A stretch of 30,425 nt of DNA. It comes from a virus. Of this stretch, positions 29,956 to 30,425 are shown one piece after another (within the stretch, counting starts at the first letter, position 1; the number at the start of each line of letters is the position of its first letter). The notes beneath the pieces were generated by a model that saw nothing but the letters and a program-made list of their open reading frames with translations, was not told the origin of the DNA and ran no database searches. The position numbers and the translations under genes were made by a program. The stretch is from positions 1-30,425 of the IMG/VR virus record IMGVR_UViG_3300028298_000021; one strand, given 5' to 3'.

Positions 29956-30425
29956 TGCCATACGGAGCTATAGGGCCTTACGGCTCAACAGGCGCATACG
30001 GGTCGCGTGGGCGGTTTGGAGTAGGTGCTTATGGAACCCTCACGATCAGCCCCGGAGCCTTATCTTATACGATTGGGTTGGCGGCTTACGCTTCGGTATT
30101 AGTCGATTGGGGCGACGGCACAACTACGGCGGTATCGTATACAGGGTCAACGTACCAATACTACACAAAAACATACGCCTCAGCAGGTGCATATACTATC
30201 CGGATTATCGGATCGGTAAAAAGCCTTCGATTGATAGACGCGCGGTTAGCGATGTCGATAACCGGTATGGCGCTGACCTACCTTTACTTGAACGGCACAG
30301 GAAGCTCTGTTACTGGTGTAATAACCGGTATGGCGCTGACCTACCTTTACTTGAACGGCACAGGAAGCTCTGTTACTGGTGTAATAACCGGTATGGCGCT
30401 GACCTACCTTTTATTGGTCAACATA
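29955..30425 (+). CDS. Partial receptor-binding candidate: PKD-like domain then leucine-rich repeats
   Basis: The frame is open from the ATG at 29955 to the window edge (157 codons, no stop). A Gly/Tyr-rich N-terminus (MPYGAIGPYGSTGAYGSRG) precedes a PKD-like beta-sandwich. VDWGDG is the domain hallmark, and YASAGAYTIRI is its last strand. Next come near-identical 21-residue units reading ITGMALTYLYLNGTGSSVTG, resembling the BspA-like leucine-rich repeats found in Bacteroidota phage fibres. Such repeats usually form an exposed solenoid for host-surface binding. Start overlap with the upstream stop (TAATG) suggests one operon. The true length is unknown because the repeats run into the end. 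Confidence 0.75.
   Translation, partial: MPYGAIGPYGSTGAYGSRGRFGVGAYGTLTISPGALSYTIGLAAYASVLVDWGDGTTTAVSYTGSTYQYYTKTYASAGAYTIRIIGSVKSLRLIDARLAMSITGMALTYLYLNGTGSSVTGVITGMALTYLYLNGTGSSVTGVITGMALTYLLLVNI
30258..30410 (+). repeat. Perfect 63-bp tandem repeats
   Basis: Units at 30258-30320 and 30321-30383 are identical. A third starts at 30384, matches for 27 bases and then diverges over the last 15 bases of the window. The unit is 21 codons, so copy-number change keeps the frame. Perfect identity points to very recent expansion. The sudden divergence at the edge may be a genuine variant or an assembly artefact of a collapsed repeat. Confidence 0.9.

Noticed and set aside
30258-30410. Possible diversity-generating retroelement variable region
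   Set aside because: The repeats are identical and tandem without adenine-specific substitutions, and no reverse transcriptase or template repeat is present in the window.

Overview
The window is most of a tailed bacteriophage genome or prophage. Every confidently called gene is on the + strand, in this order: DNA recognition, replication, packaging, head, tail, ejection, fibres, lysis. A P22-type portal, an N4/DUF4043-like capsid protein, ejection-type internal proteins, and the lack of a sheath, tape measure or tail tube all point to a short-tailed (podovirus-like) particle. No integrase or DNA polymerase is visible, so the phage probably uses the host replisome for synthesis.

The host is inferred to be a member of the Bacteroidota or a near relative. 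Two sites fit the Bacteroidota promoter consensus: TTTG-N20-TATATTTG before the capsid gene, and ATTG-N20-TAATTTTG before the replication genes. Many genes start without a Shine-Dalgarno sequence. The primase-helicase has a BT4734/VirE-like layout common in Bacteroidota, the Rz-like protein resembles DUF6808 proteins of Bacteroidota phages, and PKD plus BspA-like repeats are frequent there too.

Layout. 1-457: a partial leftward ORF and a control region with an operator-like inverted repeat. 458-1057: probable small terminase. 1058-1970: non-coding, with a terminator, a G/C-tract block, a cluster of nine perfect AGTGTAAC/GTTACACT boxes around an AT-rich core (candidate replication origin), a promoter and a leader hairpin. 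1971-6094: primase-helicase, SF2 helicase, VRR-NUC nuclease and a 31-residue peptide with an SSB-like acidic tail. 6256-10802: large terminase, portal, small proteins and a scaffold. 10805-19216: late promoter, tRNA-Trp, capsid, decoration, adaptor, large tail protein and small ejection proteins, closed by a strong terminator at 19295-19318. 19359-25034: a 1,891-residue polyvalent ejection protein with an M15 peptidase, an HExxH motif and an LPD38-like domain. 25104-27731: fibre genes with a signal peptide, collagen-like triplets and repeats. 27798-29486: lysis cassette. 29506 to the end: a beta-rich structural protein and an unfinished PKD/LRR receptor-binding candidate whose 63-bp tandem repeats run to the window edge.

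Many neighbours overlap as TAATG, TGATG or ATGA, so translational coupling is widespread. Functions rest on motif reading alone. Calls marked as family-level are inference, and the least certain items are the leftward ORF at the left edge, the 50-codon ORF at 6097, and the RNA hairpins.
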